Source of the DNA: Burkholderia cenocepacia
Lineage (GTDB): Bacteria; Pseudomonadota; Gammaproteobacteria; Burkholderiales; Burkholderiaceae
Length of the DNA: 64,000 nt
Direction: 5' to 3'
Assembly: GCF_014211915.1 (NCBI RefSeq)
Contig: NZ_CP060039.1
Coordinates: 310,001 to 374,000 of the forward strand
Positions 8,789 to 17,581 of the stretch are shown one piece after another. The notes beneath the pieces were generated by a model. The model was not told where the DNA came from. It searched no databases and saw only the letters and a list, made by a program, of their open reading frames with translations. Both the position numbers and the translations under genes were made by a program. The first letter of the stretch is position 1. The number at the start of each line of letters is the position of its first letter.

Positions 8789-9808
8789 ATGGGTACGACC
8801 ATTCGCGATGTGGCGCGGGCGGCAGAGGTCTCGATCGGCACCGTCTCCCGCGCGCTGAAAAACCAGCCCGGCCTGTCCGAAGCCACGCGTGCGCGCATCG
8901 TCGGGATCGCCCAGCAGCTCGGCTACGATCCCGCCCAGTTGCGGCCGCGCATCCGCCGGCTCACCTTCCTGCTGCACCGCCAGCACAACCGCTTTCCCGC
9001 GAGCCCGTTCTTTTCGCACGTGCTGCACGGCGTGGAGGACGCGTGCCGCGAACGCGGCATCGTGCCGACGCTGCTCACGGTCGGCCCGAACGACGACGTG
9101 CTGCGCCAGATGCGCCCGCACGCGCCCGACGCGATCGCGGTCGCCGGCTTCATCGAGCCCGAGACGATCGAGGCGCTCGCCGCCACCGGCCGGCCGCTCG
9201 TGCTGATCGACCTGTGGGCGCCCGGGCTGCGCTCGGTCAACATCGACAACGCGACGGGCGCGGCGCTCGCGATGCGCCACCTGCTCGCCACCGGCCGCTC
9301 GCGGATCGCCTTCATCGGCGGCTCGGCCGCGCACTACAGCATCGCGCAGCGCGCGATCGGCTACCGGCGCGCGTTCTTCGAAGCCGGGCGGCTGTTCGAT
9401 CCCGCGTACGAAGTGACGATCGATGCGGGGCTCGACCCGGACACGGGCGCCGCGCGTGCGATGGAGCAACTGCTCGACGCGCCCGGCCCGCGGCCCGAAG
9501 CCGTGTTCGCATACAACGACGCGGCCGCGCTGGCCGCGCAGCGCGTGTGCATCGCGCGCGGCCTGCGGATTCCGGACGACATCGCGATCGTCGGCTTCGA
9601 CGACATCCCGGCCGCCGCGCACGCGAACCCGCCGCTCACGACGCTCGCCGTCGACAAGGAAGCGCTCGGCCGCCGCGGCGTCGAGCTGCTGCTCGCCGAC
9701 GCGCCCGAGCGCACCGAGATTTCCCTGCCCGTCGAGCTGATCGTGCGGGCCAGCAGCCAGCCCGCCGGCTCCCCGGCACTCGATACCGTAACGGCCACCG
9801 AATCATGA
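8789..9808 (+). CDS. LacI-family transcriptional regulator of sugar catabolism
   Basis: A 339-residue repressor with the LacI HTH at the start (TIRDVARAAEVSIGTVSRALKN, including the YxPxx-like hinge region near residues 45-55) and a periplasmic-binding-protein-like effector domain (about 60-325) with VFAYNDAAALAA and DIAIVGFDDIPAA, both family hallmarks. It is the first gene of a three-gene operon. Its TGA overlaps the ATG of the sugar epimerase gene by ATGA, so it is probably autoregulated and induced by the operon's sugar substrate. Confidence 0.94.
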   Translation: MGTTIRDVARAAEVSIGTVSRALKNQPGLSEATRARIVGIAQQLGYDPAQLRPRIRRLTFLLHRQHNRFPASPFFSHVLHGVEDACRERGIVPTLLTVGPNDDVLRQMRPHAPDAIAVAGFIEPETIEALAATGRPLVLIDLWAPGLRSVNIDNATGAALAMRHLLATGRSRIAFIGGSAAHYSIAQRAIGYRRAFFEAGRLFDPAYEVTIDAGLDPDTGAARAMEQLLDAPGPRPEAVFAYNDAAALAAQRVCIARGLRIPDDIAIVGFDDIPAAAHANPPLTTLAVDKEALGRRGVELLLADAPERTEISLPVELIVRASSQPAGSPALDTVTATES

Positions 9809-11085
9809 ACATGCCCCCGGTCCAACCCTGCACGGCCGCGCCGGCCGCCCACACGCCCGCCGTACCGTTCGTCGCGAGCTTCCGCGATCCGTCGTTCCTG
9901 CTGTCGCACATCGAAGACACGCTGCGCTTCTACGCGACCAACGCATTCGACCCGACCGGCGGCTTCTACCATTACTTCCGCGACGACGGCAGCATCTACA
10001 ACCGCACGTCGCGCCACCTCGTCAGCACCTGCCGGTTCGTCTTCAACTACGCGATGGCGTACCGCCATTTCGGCGATCCGCGTCACCTGGACTACGCGCG
10101 CCACGGGCTGCGCTTCCTGCGCGACGCGCACTGGGACGACGCGCTGCAGGGCTACGACTGGGAACTCGACTGGCGCGACGGCGGCAAGCGCGCGACGCTC
10201 GACGGTACGCGCCACTGCTACGGGCTCGCGTTCGTGCTGCTCGCGGCCGCGCACGCGACGATGGCCGGCATCGACGAAGCGCGCCCGCTGATCGCGGCCA
10301 CCTACGAGCTCGCCGAGCATCGCTTCTGGGATGCGGCCGCGGGCCTGTATGCGGACGACGCGACGCCGAACTGGATCGTGTCGTCGTATCGCGGCCAGAA
10401 CGCGAACATGCACATGACGGAAGCGCTGCTCGCCGCCTACGAGGCGACCGGCCACCTCACGTACCTCGACCGCGCGGAAAAGCTCGCCTCGCACATCACG
10501 CAGCGCCAGGCCGCGCTGTCGGGCGGCCTCGTGTGGGAGCACTACCATGCGGACTGGTCGGTCGACTGGGACTACAACAAGGAAGACAGCTCGAACATCT
10601 TCCGGCCGTGGGGCTTCCAGCCCGGGCACCAGACCGAATGGGCGAAGCTGCTGCTGATCCTCGAGCGGCACCGCCCGCTCGACTGGCTCGCGCCGCGCGC
10701 GGCCGAGCTGTTCGACGCGGCGCTCACGCACGCGTGGGACGCCGATCACGGCGGCCTCTGCTACGGCTTCGGCCCCGACTTCACGATCTGCGACCACAAC
10801 AAGTATTTCTGGGTGCAGGCGGAAACCTTCGCGGCGGCCGCGATGCTCGGCGCGCGCACCGGCAGCGAACGCTTCTGGGACTGGTACGACGAGATCTGGC
10901 GCTACAGCTGGGCGCATTTCGTCGATCACCGCTACGGTGCGTGGTACCGGATCCTCACCTGCGACAACCGCAAGTACAGCGACGAGAAGAGCCCGGCCGG
11001 CAAGACCGACTATCACACGATGGGCGCCTGCTACGACGTGCTCGCGACCCTCGCTCGCATGCAACGCAGCGAGCCGACGCAATGA
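9805..11085 (+). CDS. AGE-family sugar isomerase/epimerase (mannose isomerase-like)
   Basis: A 426-residue (alpha/alpha)6-barrel enzyme of the N-acylglucosamine 2-epimerase superfamily. Family features are RHCYGLAFVLLAAAHA, NANMHMTEALLAAYEATG and GHQTEWAKLLL. Relatives interconvert mannose and fructose (D-mannose isomerase) or epimerise glucose/mannose or cellobiose. Sitting between a LacI regulator and a PfkB kinase, aldose-to-ketose conversion before phosphorylation is the most economical role. It overlaps both neighbours by 4 nt (ATGA), so translation is coupled. There is no signal peptide, so it is cytoplasmic. The exact sugar is inferred, not shown. Confidence 0.85.
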   Translation: MNMPPVQPCTAAPAAHTPAVPFVASFRDPSFLLSHIEDTLRFYATNAFDPTGGFYHYFRDDGSIYNRTSRHLVSTCRFVFNYAMAYRHFGDPRHLDYARHGLRFLRDAHWDDALQGYDWELDWRDGGKRATLDGTRHCYGLAFVLLAAAHATMAGIDEARPLIAATYELAEHRFWDAAAGLYADDATPNWIVSSYRGQNANMHMTEALLAAYEATGHLTYLDRAEKLASHITQRQAALSGGLVWEHYHADWSVDWDYNKEDSSNIFRPWGFQPGHQTEWAKLLLILERHRPLDWLAPRAAELFDAALTHAWDADHGGLCYGFGPDFTICDHNKYFWVQAETFAAAAMLGARTGSERFWDWYDEIWRYSWAHFVDHRYGAWYRILTCDNRKYSDEKSPAGKTDYHTMGACYDVLATLARMQRSEPTQ

Positions 11086-11990
11086 GCGGCGGCACGTTTC
11101 CGGCTTTCGTGTCGGCGGGCGACATCCTGACCGACATGGTGCGCGCGGGCGACGCGCAGTGGACGTCGGTGCCGGGCGGCGCCGGCTGGAACGTCGCGCG
11201 CGCGGTCGCCCGGCTCGGCGTGCCGAGCGCGCTCGCCGGCTCGATCGGCGAAGACTGTTTCTCCGACGTGCTGTGGCACACGAGCGAAGCGGCCGGCCTC
11301 GACCTGCGCTTCCTGCAGCGCGTCGCGCGGCCGCCGCTGCTCGCGATCGTCCACGAGACGCGCCCGCCCGCGTACTTCTTCATCGGCGAAGCGAGCGCCG
11401 ATCTCGCGTTCGATCCGGCGCGGCTGCCGGCCGGCTGGACCGAGCACGTGCAATGGGCGCATTTCGGCTGCATCAGCCTCGTGCGCGAACCGCTCGCGGG
11501 CACGCTGGCCGCGCTCGCGGCCGACCTGCACGCGCGCAGCGTGAAGATCAGCTTCGATCCGAACGTGCGGAACCTGATGACGGCCGCGTACCGGCCGACG
11601 CTGGAGAAGATGGCCGCCCTCGCCGACCTGATCAAGGTGTCCGACGAAGACCTGCGGCACCTGTTCGGCGACGACGGCCCCGACGCGATCGCGGCGGTGC
11701 GCGCGCTGAACCCGCGGGCGGCCGTGTTCGTCACGCGCGGCGCGCAAGCCGCCACGCTCTACGCCGACGGCGACGTGCACGAAGCCAGCCCGCCGCGCGT
11801 GGAGGTGGCCGACACCGTCGGCGCGGGCGACGCGTCGATCGGCGGCCTGCTGTTCAGCCTGATGGCCGCGCCGCAGCGCGGCTGGCGCGAGCATCTCGCG
11901 TTCGCGCTGGCGGCCGGCGCCGCCGCGTGCCGGCACACGGGCGCGCACGCGCCGACGCTCGACGAGGTCGTCGCGCTGCTCGAAGGATGA
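11082..11990 (+). CDS. PfkB-family carbohydrate kinase (fructokinase-like)
   Basis: A 302-residue ribokinase/PfkB-fold kinase. It has the N-terminal GGAGWNVARAVARLG signature (32-46) and the C-terminal DTVGAGDAS anion hole, with D250 as catalytic base. It starts at an ATG overlapping the isomerase stop (ATGA). After isomerisation of mannose to fructose, phosphorylation to fructose-6-phosphate would feed glycolysis; this is inferred from the neighbours. A 2-keto-3-deoxygluconate or other sugar kinase activity is also possible in this family. A double hairpin follows at 12021-12075. Confidence 0.88.
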   Translation: MSGGTFPAFVSAGDILTDMVRAGDAQWTSVPGGAGWNVARAVARLGVPSALAGSIGEDCFSDVLWHTSEAAGLDLRFLQRVARPPLLAIVHETRPPAYFFIGEASADLAFDPARLPAGWTEHVQWAHFGCISLVREPLAGTLAALAADLHARSVKISFDPNVRNLMTAAYRPTLEKMAALADLIKVSDEDLRHLFGDDGPDAIAAVRALNPRAAVFVTRGAQAATLYADGDVHEASPPRVEVADTVGAGDASIGGLLFSLMAAPQRGWREHLAFALAAGAAACRHTGAHAPTLDEVVALLEG

Positions 11991-12020
11991 AGGGGCGTTG
12001 AAGGAACGACGCCGGTAGTA

Positions 12021-12075
12021 CGGTGGCCGATCGCCGATCGGTCACCGATAAGCGGCGCTGTACATGTTGCGCCGC
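12021..12075 (+). terminator. Tandem hairpins after the LacI operon
   Basis: The first stem (12021-12047) is CGGTGGCCGATC / GATCGGTCACCG with a GCC loop and one G-T wobble. The second (12052-12075) is GCGGCGC / GCGCCGC with a 10-nt loop. Neither has a U run, so they could be a Rho-assisted or 3'-stabilising element. Confidence 0.45.
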
Positions 12076-12113
12076 AGTGCTACGATGAAGTGTCCTTTTC
12101 GCGGGAGAGCACG

Positions 12114-12335
12114 ATGGACACGAACACGTTCACCAAAGGCATCTATACGGCCAAGGCGCATACGCACCGCGCGGACAACGGCGAGTTTCAGGGCTACGTG
12201 ATCCTCGCGCGGGACGACGGCGACGAGACGGAGAACATGCGCTACGACGTTCACACGACGAGTTCGAGCGAGGAAGAAGCGTTCGAGGAGGCGAAGGCGC
12301 TTGCGCACCGGATCCTCGGCGAAATCGAGCTGTAA
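12114..12335 (+). CDS. Small conserved acidic protein, unknown function
   Basis: A 73-residue protein starting MDTNTFTKGIY, with a good ribosome site (GGGAGAG). It is acidic, with a beta-rich first half (FQGYVILARDD) and an acidic helix (SSEEEAFEEAKALAHRILGEIEL). I do not recognise a function. Its layout, a short beta section and then a helix preceded by T/S-E-E-D/E-A, is loosely like the 72-residue protein at 20744-20962. It lies alone between the sugar operon and a convergent DUF2905 gene. Confidence 0.7.
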   Translation: MDTNTFTKGIYTAKAHTHRADNGEFQGYVILARDDGDETENMRYDVHTTSSSEEEAFEEAKALAHRILGEIEL

Positions 12336-12384
12336 CGCGCGAACTGTCATGCGCGCGCCGCGGCCCGGCCGCGCCGTCTTCGGC

Positions 12385-12579
12385 TCAGAGCAGCCGCGCC
12401 ACCATCGAGACCAGCATCGTCAGCACCAGCGTCGACATGAACGGGAACGGGTAGCGCCGCCCGCCCAGCGTCAGCGTGACGTCGCCCGGCATCCGCCCGA
12501 TGCCGAGCTTGCCGAGCCACGGCCAGCAGCGCGTCAGGATCATCACCGCGATGAACGTCGTCAATAGCCAGCGGAGCAT
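12385..12579 (-). CDS. DUF2905 family membrane protein
   Basis: A 64-residue protein with two hydrophobic segments (LLTTFIAVMILTRCWPWL and FMSTLVLTMLVSMVARLL) separated by LGIGRMPGDVTLTLGGRRYPFPF, the diagnostic middle of the DUF2905 family (GRLPGDI-type loop). Function is unknown; the protein is inner-membrane. It lies 32 bp downstream of the MidA-like methyltransferase gene on the same strand and probably shares its transcript. Confidence 0.85.
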   Translation of the reverse strand: MLRWLLTTFIAVMILTRCWPWLGKLGIGRMPGDVTLTLGGRRYPFPFMSTLVLTMLVSMVARLL

Positions 12580-12611
12580 GTGCGTTCCATATGGATACAG
12601 GCCCTGGCCCG

Positions 12612-13802
12612 TCACAGCGCGTGCGAGCGGTCGCCGCGCGCGAACGCATCGAGCGTGCCGTCGATCCCGCGCGAAAACGCGATCACCTTGAACAATTCGC
12701 CCATCTCGGCTTCCGAGATCAGCTTCTGCACCGCGTTCGCGGCCGGCAGGAACGCGCGGACGTCGGACGGATCGATCGCGGCCAGCGCGTCGGTGATGCC
12801 CGCGTTCAACAGGAAGCGCGCCTGCGACGTGTAGCCGAGCAAGTCGACGCCGGTGGCGATCGCCGCCTCGTAGATGCCGGTGAATTCGACGTGCGCGGTG
12901 AGGTCCTGCAGGCCCGGGTAGACGAACGGATCGTCGTGCGCGTGGTGACGGTAGTGGCACATCAGCGTGCCGCGGTCGCGCTGCGGATGGTAGTACTCGT
13001 GCGCGGGAAACCCGTAGTCGATGAGCAGCACCGCGCCGCGGCCGAGCATCGTGCAGACGGTGCGCGTGAACGCGAGCGCGGCCTCGTGCGTTTCGGTCAC
13101 GTAGCCGTCGCCGACGTCCAGCGCCGCGAGCACCGCCGGCAGGCCGGCCGCGCCGACCGGTCGGTCGTCGAACACGAACGCGTGCCGCGCGTCGAGCGCG
13201 ACGCCGCGCTCGCGCCATGCGCCATCCGCCTTCGCGAAGAGGCGCACCGGCATCGCATCGAGCACTTCGTTGCCGACCACGACGCCGTCGAACCGCTCGG
13301 GCAGCGCGTCGAGCCAGCGCACCTTCGCGGCCAGCGCCGGCACCGCGGCTTCGATCGTGTCGCGCTGCCGTTCGCGCAACTCGCCGGACAGGTCGACGAT
13401 CAGGTATTCGTCGAGTTCGGCGCCGAGCGCGTCGAGCGCCGCGAGCAGCCCGGCCGCGAGCTTGCCGGTGCCGGCGCCGAATTCCATCGCGCGGCGCGTG
13501 CCGCTCGCAGCGAGCGCCTCGGTCACCGGTTGCGCGAGCGTCTGCGCGAACAGCGGCGACAGCTCGGGCGCGGTGACGAAGTCGCTGCCGTCGTCGGCGC
13601 GGCGGCCGAACTTGCGCGCGCCGCCGCTGTAATAGCCAAGGCCCGGCGCATACAGCGCGCGTTCCATGAAGCGGTCGAACGACAGCCAGCCGCCGGCCGC
13701 CGCGATCTCGTCGCGCAGTTGCGCGGCGAGGGTTTCGGACTGCGCGAGCGCGTCAGGGCCGGGAGCAGGTAAACTAGCGGGTTCGTGAGCTTTCGGGTTC
13801 AT
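12612..13802 (-). CDS. MidA/NDUFAF7-like SAM-dependent methyltransferase (DUF185)
   Basis: A 396-residue class I methyltransferase of the MidA/NDUFAF7 family. The N-terminal LSFDRFMERALYAPGLGYYSGG and the SAM site MEFGAGTGKLAAGLL are clear, followed by VVGNEVLDAMPVRLF and LLIDYGFPAHEYYHPQRDRGTLMCHYRHH, all family blocks. The mitochondrial relative methylates an arginine in a complex I subunit; the bacterial target is not known. The ATG at 13802 lies only 13 bp from the divergent SDR start, and there is no strong Shine-Dalgarno sequence. Confidence 0.93.
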   Translation of the reverse strand: MNPKAHEPASLPAPGPDALAQSETLAAQLRDEIAAAGGWLSFDRFMERALYAPGLGYYSGGARKFGRRADDGSDFVTAPELSPLFAQTLAQPVTEALAASGTRRAMEFGAGTGKLAAGLLAALDALGAELDEYLIVDLSGELRERQRDTIEAAVPALAAKVRWLDALPERFDGVVVGNEVLDAMPVRLFAKADGAWRERGVALDARHAFVFDDRPVGAAGLPAVLAALDVGDGYVTETHEAALAFTRTVCTMLGRGAVLLIDYGFPAHEYYHPQRDRGTLMCHYRHHAHDDPFVYPGLQDLTAHVEFTGIYEAAIATGVDLLGYTSQARFLLNAGITDALAAIDPSDVRAFLPAANAVQKLISEAEMGELFKVIAFSRGIDGTLDAFARGDRSHAL

Positions 13803-13815
13803 CCCGGCATTGTAA

Positions 13816-14559
13816 ATGACCGTTTCAGCCGATACGTCGACCCCACGCGTGGTGCTCGTCACGGGCGCCCTGGGCAGCGCGGCCGACGCCGCGTCGATCG
13901 GCCGTGCGCTCGCGACGGGCTTCGCCCGCCGCGGCTGGGACGTCGCGCTGCAGCGCAGCCACGGCGCGCCGCGCGCGGCCGCCGACGCGCTGGTCGCCGA
14001 AGTCGCGGCGCTGGGCCGCCGCGCGGCCGTGCTCGACGCCGATCCGGCCCTGGAAGCCGATGCGGCGGCCCTCGTCGCCGCGTGCGGCGAAGCGCTCGGC
14101 CGACCCGCGTGCGCGGTGTTCGTCAGCGCCAGCGCCGGCGCCGACGACGCGCACACGGTGGACGGCGCGTCGCTCGCCGCCGCGCTCGCCCGCAACGTGA
14201 CGGCGCCGCTCACGCTGGCCCGCGCGCTCGCCGATGCGACGCCTGACGCCGCGCGCGACGACGAAACGCTGCGCGCGTGCGCGATCCACGTGCTGGATCA
14301 GGCCCTGTTTCACCCGGCACCGGCGCAGCTGTCGCACGCGCTGATGCAGGCCGCGTTGAACCGCGCGACGTCGGCGCTCGCGCTGGCGCTCGCGCCGAAG
14401 GTGCGGGTCGCGGCGCTCGTGCGCGGCCACGCGCCGCACGCGGACGACATCGCGGCGGCCGCCTGCTATCTCGCGAGCGCGCCCGGCGTGACGGGCGCGA
14501 CGCTGACCGTCGACGGCGGCGAGCACCTGGTGCCGCCCGCCGCCGGCCCGAATGAATGA
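13816..14559 (+). CDS. SDR-fold protein next to folB, catalytic residues missing
   Basis: A 247-residue short-chain dehydrogenase/reductase fold. Rossmann start VVLVTGALG, then a lengthened loop before SIGRALATGFARRG, and the C-terminal VTGATLTVDGGEHLVP are typical. Position beside folB and overall pattern resemble FolM/PTR1-type dihydropterin reductases. The active site is not intact: the Ser position reads D161, the YxxxK motif reads H174-A-L-M-Q178, and the usual NAG is SASAG; the Asn in ARNVTAP is kept. It may have lost reductase chemistry or become a binding or regulatory protein. There is no clear ribosome site in front of ATG 13816. Confidence 0.8.
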   Translation: MTVSADTSTPRVVLVTGALGSAADAASIGRALATGFARRGWDVALQRSHGAPRAAADALVAEVAALGRRAAVLDADPALEADAAALVAACGEALGRPACAVFVSASAGADDAHTVDGASLAAALARNVTAPLTLARALADATPDAARDDETLRACAIHVLDQALFHPAPAQLSHALMQAALNRATSALALALAPKVRVAALVRGHAPHADDIAAAACYLASAPGVTGATLTVDGGEHLVPPAAGPNE

Positions 14560-14634
14560 ACCGCGCGGGTGCGGCCTGAGCGCCGCCGCCCGCGCCGCTT
14601 TGCGTGCGCGCACGCCAATTTGACTGGGACGACC

Positions 14635-15039
14635 ATGTTTTCCGCTCTCCTGCACCCCCGCCTCGCGGATTGCCGCAGGCTCTACCTGCGCGACTACGAG
14701 GTGCACATCAACATCGGGGCCTTCGAACACGAGAAGCGCGGCGAGCAACGCGTCGTCATCAACATCGACCTGTTCGTGCCGCTTGCGCTGTCCACCCCGG
14801 TCGACGACCGGCTGCATGAAGTCGTCGACTACGACCTGATGAAGCAGAGCGTCGCGCAGAGCCTGGCGCGCGGCCACATCCACCTGCAGGAAACGCTGTG
14901 CGATTCGATCGCCGCGCACCTGCTGGCGCACGACACCGTGCGCGCGGTACGTGTCCGTACCGAGAAACCGGACGCCTATCCGGACTGCGACGCCGTCGGC
15001 GTCGAAGTCTTTCGCATCAAGGACGAGGAGCGCGCATGA
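14635..15039 (+). CDS. folB: Dihydroneopterin aldolase
   Basis: A 134-residue FolB/FolX-family enzyme of folate synthesis that cleaves 7,8-dihydroneopterin to 6-hydroxymethyl-dihydropterin and glycolaldehyde. Family features are [41 protein letters not shown] and the C-terminal [23 protein letters not shown] with the catalytic lysine region. The start at 14635 gives the usual length. Its TGA overlaps the ATG of ttcA (ATGA), so the two are co-translated. The SDR-fold protein upstream ends 75 bp before it. Confidence 0.93.
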   Translation: MFSALLHPRLADCRRLYLRDYEVHINIGAFEHEKRGEQRVVINIDLFVPLALSTPVDDRLHEVVDYDLMKQSVAQSLARGHIHLQETLCDSIAAHLLAHDTVRAVRVRTEKPDAYPDCDAVGVEVFRIKDEERA

Positions 15040-16031
15040 ACGCCCCCCACATGAACGACACTGCGGCCGACGCCGCCACGCTGGACGACGCCGCCGCGCC
15101 GGCCGGCCGCCCCGCGCTGACGCGCCGCGAGCAGAAGGAAGCGTACGAGAACAACAAGCTGTTCAAGCGGATCGTGCGCCAGGTCGGCCAGGCGATCGGC
15201 GACTACAACATGATCGAGCAGGGCGACAAGGTGATGGTGTGCCTGTCGGGCGGCAAGGACAGTTACGCGATGCTCGACGTGCTGCTGCGCCTGCGCGAGC
15301 GCGCGCCGATCGACTTCGACATCGTCGCGGTGAACCTCGACCAGAAGCAGCCGGGCTTCCCCGAGCACGTGCTGCCCGAATACCTGAAGCAGGTCGGCGT
15401 GCCGTTCCACATCGAGAACCAGGACACCTACAGCATCGTCAAGCGGCTCGTGCCGGAAGGCAAGACGACCTGCTCGCTGTGCTCGCGGCTGCGCCGCGGC
15501 ATCCTGTACCGCGTGGCCGGCGAGCTCGGCGCGACCAAGATCGCGCTCGGCCATCACCGCGACGACATCGTGCAGACGCTGCTGCTGAACATGTTCTACG
15601 GCGGCAAGCTGAAGGGAATGCCGCCGAAGCTGCAGTCGGACGACGGCAAGAACATCGTGATCCGCCCGCTCGCGTACGTGAAGGAAACCGATCTCGAGAA
15701 ATACGCGGAGCTGCGCGAATTCCCGATCATCCCGTGCAACCTGTGCGGCAGCCAGCCGAACCTGAAGCGAGCGGAAATGAAGGCGCTGATCCGCGAATGG
15801 GACAAACGCTTCCCGGGCCGCGTCGACAACATGTTCAACGCGCTCGCGAAGGTCGTGCCGTCGCACCTGATGGACACGACGCTGTACCCGTTCCAGTCGC
15901 TGCGCGCGACGGGTGAAGCCGATCCGCAAGGCGACATCGCGTTCGACGAGGAACCGTGCGCATCGGGTGACGACTCGGCGGCGCCGGGCGCCGCCCGACC
16001 GATCTCGATCGTCCAGTTCGACGACCTGTAA
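15036..16031 (+). CDS. ttcA: tRNA 2-thiocytidine(32) synthetase TtcA
   Basis: A 331-residue ATP- and iron-sulfur-dependent enzyme that thiolates cytidine 32 of several tRNAs. The PP-loop SGGKDS is at 71-76. The cluster-binding cysteines are CSLC (C146, C149) and the later CNLC (C234, C237). [27 protein letters not shown] is the TtcA family block. The C-terminal 30 residues are a variable acidic tail. It starts at 15036, overlapping folB by 4 nt, and is followed by a 134-bp gap before glmU. Confidence 0.96.
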   Translation: MNAPHMNDTAADAATLDDAAAPAGRPALTRREQKEAYENNKLFKRIVRQVGQAIGDYNMIEQGDKVMVCLSGGKDSYAMLDVLLRLRERAPIDFDIVAVNLDQKQPGFPEHVLPEYLKQVGVPFHIENQDTYSIVKRLVPEGKTTCSLCSRLRRGILYRVAGELGATKIALGHHRDDIVQTLLLNMFYGGKLKGMPPKLQSDDGKNIVIRPLAYVKETDLEKYAELREFPIIPCNLCGSQPNLKRAEMKALIREWDKRFPGRVDNMFNALAKVVPSHLMDTTLYPFQSLRATGEADPQGDIAFDEEPCASGDDSAAPGAARPISIVQFDDL

Positions 16032-16165
16032 GCAGGAACGGAACACCCGCCGAAACCGGGGCCGGCGGCCTCGTTCCGGCGTTGTCGCCCCGCCGCGACA
16101 GGCCTGGAGCGACAAGGGCCGCATGCTAAAATGGACGGCTTCGAACTCTGACCCACGCGCGCGCC

Positions 16166-17527
16166 ATGAATATCGTGATTTTGGCGGCAGGCACCGGCAA
16201 GCGCATGCGTTCCGCGCTGCCGAAAGTGCTTCACCCGCTGGCCGGCAGGCCGCTCCTCTCCCACGTCATCGACACCGCGCGCACGCTGCAGCCGTCCCGG
16301 CTCGTCGTCGTCGTCGGCCACGGCGCCGAGCAGGTCCAGGCTGCGGTCGCCGCCCCCGACGTCCAGTTCGCGGTGCAGGCCGAGCAGCTCGGCACCGGCC
16401 ACGCGGTGCGCCAGGCGCTGCCGCTCCTCGATCCCGCGCAACCGACGCTCGTGCTGTACGGCGACGTGCCGCTCACCCGTGCGTCGACGCTGCAGCGTCT
16501 CGTCGATGCCGCGCGCGACGGCCGCTACGGCATCCTCACCGTCACGCTCGACGACCCGACCGGCTACGGCCGCATCGTGCGCGACGCGTCCGGCTTCGTC
16601 ACACGCATCGTCGAGCAGAAGGATGCGTCGCCGGAAGAGCTGAAGATCGCCGAGATCAACACCGGCATCATCGTCACGCCCACGGCGCAGCTGTCGATGT
16701 GGCTCGGCGCGCTGAAGAACGAAAACGCGCAGGGCGAGTACTACCTGACCGACGTCGTCGAACTCGCGATCGAGGCCGGCTTCGAGGTCGTCACGTCGCA
16801 GCCCGACGACGAATGGGAAACGCTCGGCGTGAACAGCAAGGCGCAGCTCGCGGAGCTCGAACGCATTCACCAGCGCAACGTCGCCGACGCGCTGCTCGTC
16901 GACGGCGTCACGCTCGCCGATCCGGCGCGCGTCGACGTGCGCGGCACGCTGCGCTGCGGCCGCGACGTGTCGATCGACGTGAACTGCGTGTTCGAAGGCA
17001 ACGTGACGCTCGCCGACAACGTGACGATCGGCGCGAACTGCGTGATCCGCAACGCGTCGGTCGGCGCCGGCACGCGCATCGACGCGTTCACGCACATCGA
17101 CGGCGCCGAACTCGGCGCGCACACCGTGATCGGCCCGTACGCGCGGCTGCGCCCCGGCGCGCAGCTCGCGGACGAAGCGCACGTCGGCAACTTCGTCGAG
17201 GTGAAGAACGCGGTGATCGGCCACGGCTCGAAGGCGAACCACCTCACGTACATCGGCGACGCCGACATCGGCGCGCGCGTGAACATCGGCGCGGGCACGA
17301 TCACCTGCAACTACGACGGCGCGAACAAGTTCCGCACCGTGATCGAGGACGACGTGTTCGTCGGCTCCGACACGCAGCTCGTCGCGCCCGTGCGCGTCGG
17401 CCGCGGCGTGACGATCGCCGCCGGCACGACGATCTGGAAGGACGTGGCCGAGGGCGTCCTCGCGTTGAACGAGAAGACGCAGACCGCGAAGAGCGGCTAC
17501 GTCCGCCCGGTCAAGAAGAAGAGCTGA
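16166..17527 (+). CDS. glmU: Bifunctional GlmU: GlcN-1-P acetyltransferase / GlcNAc-1-P uridyltransferase
   Basis: A 453-residue bifunctional enzyme making UDP-GlcNAc for peptidoglycan and LPS. The N-terminal pyrophosphorylase domain (1-230) has [24 protein letters not shown] and YGDVPL. The C-terminal left-handed beta-helix (250-453) has hexapeptide repeats and the acetyltransferase block [23 protein letters not shown]. Length is standard. glmS follows 54 bp downstream, placing consecutive steps of the pathway together. A TAAAAT at 16127-16132 could be its -10, but I see no good -35. Confidence 0.97.
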   Translation: MNIVILAAGTGKRMRSALPKVLHPLAGRPLLSHVIDTARTLQPSRLVVVVGHGAEQVQAAVAAPDVQFAVQAEQLGTGHAVRQALPLLDPAQPTLVLYGDVPLTRASTLQRLVDAARDGRYGILTVTLDDPTGYGRIVRDASGFVTRIVEQKDASPEELKIAEINTGIIVTPTAQLSMWLGALKNENAQGEYYLTDVVELAIEAGFEVVTSQPDDEWETLGVNSKAQLAELERIHQRNVADALLVDGVTLADPARVDVRGTLRCGRDVSIDVNCVFEGNVTLADNVTIGANCVIRNASVGAGTRIDAFTHIDGAELGAHTVIGPYARLRPGAQLADEAHVGNFVEVKNAVIGHGSKANHLTYIGDADIGARVNIGAGTITCNYDGANKFRTVIEDDVFVGSDTQLVAPVRVGRGVTIAAGTTIWKDVAEGVLALNEKTQTAKSGYVRPVKKKS

Positions 17528-17581
17528 ACCTTTTGCGGGCGCCCACGCGGTGCCCGCTTCGACTGACAGGATTGACCATTC

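Noticed and set aside
17528..17581. glmS ribozyme or leader RNA
   Set aside because: The glmU-glmS gap is only 54 bp and has no room for a ribozyme.
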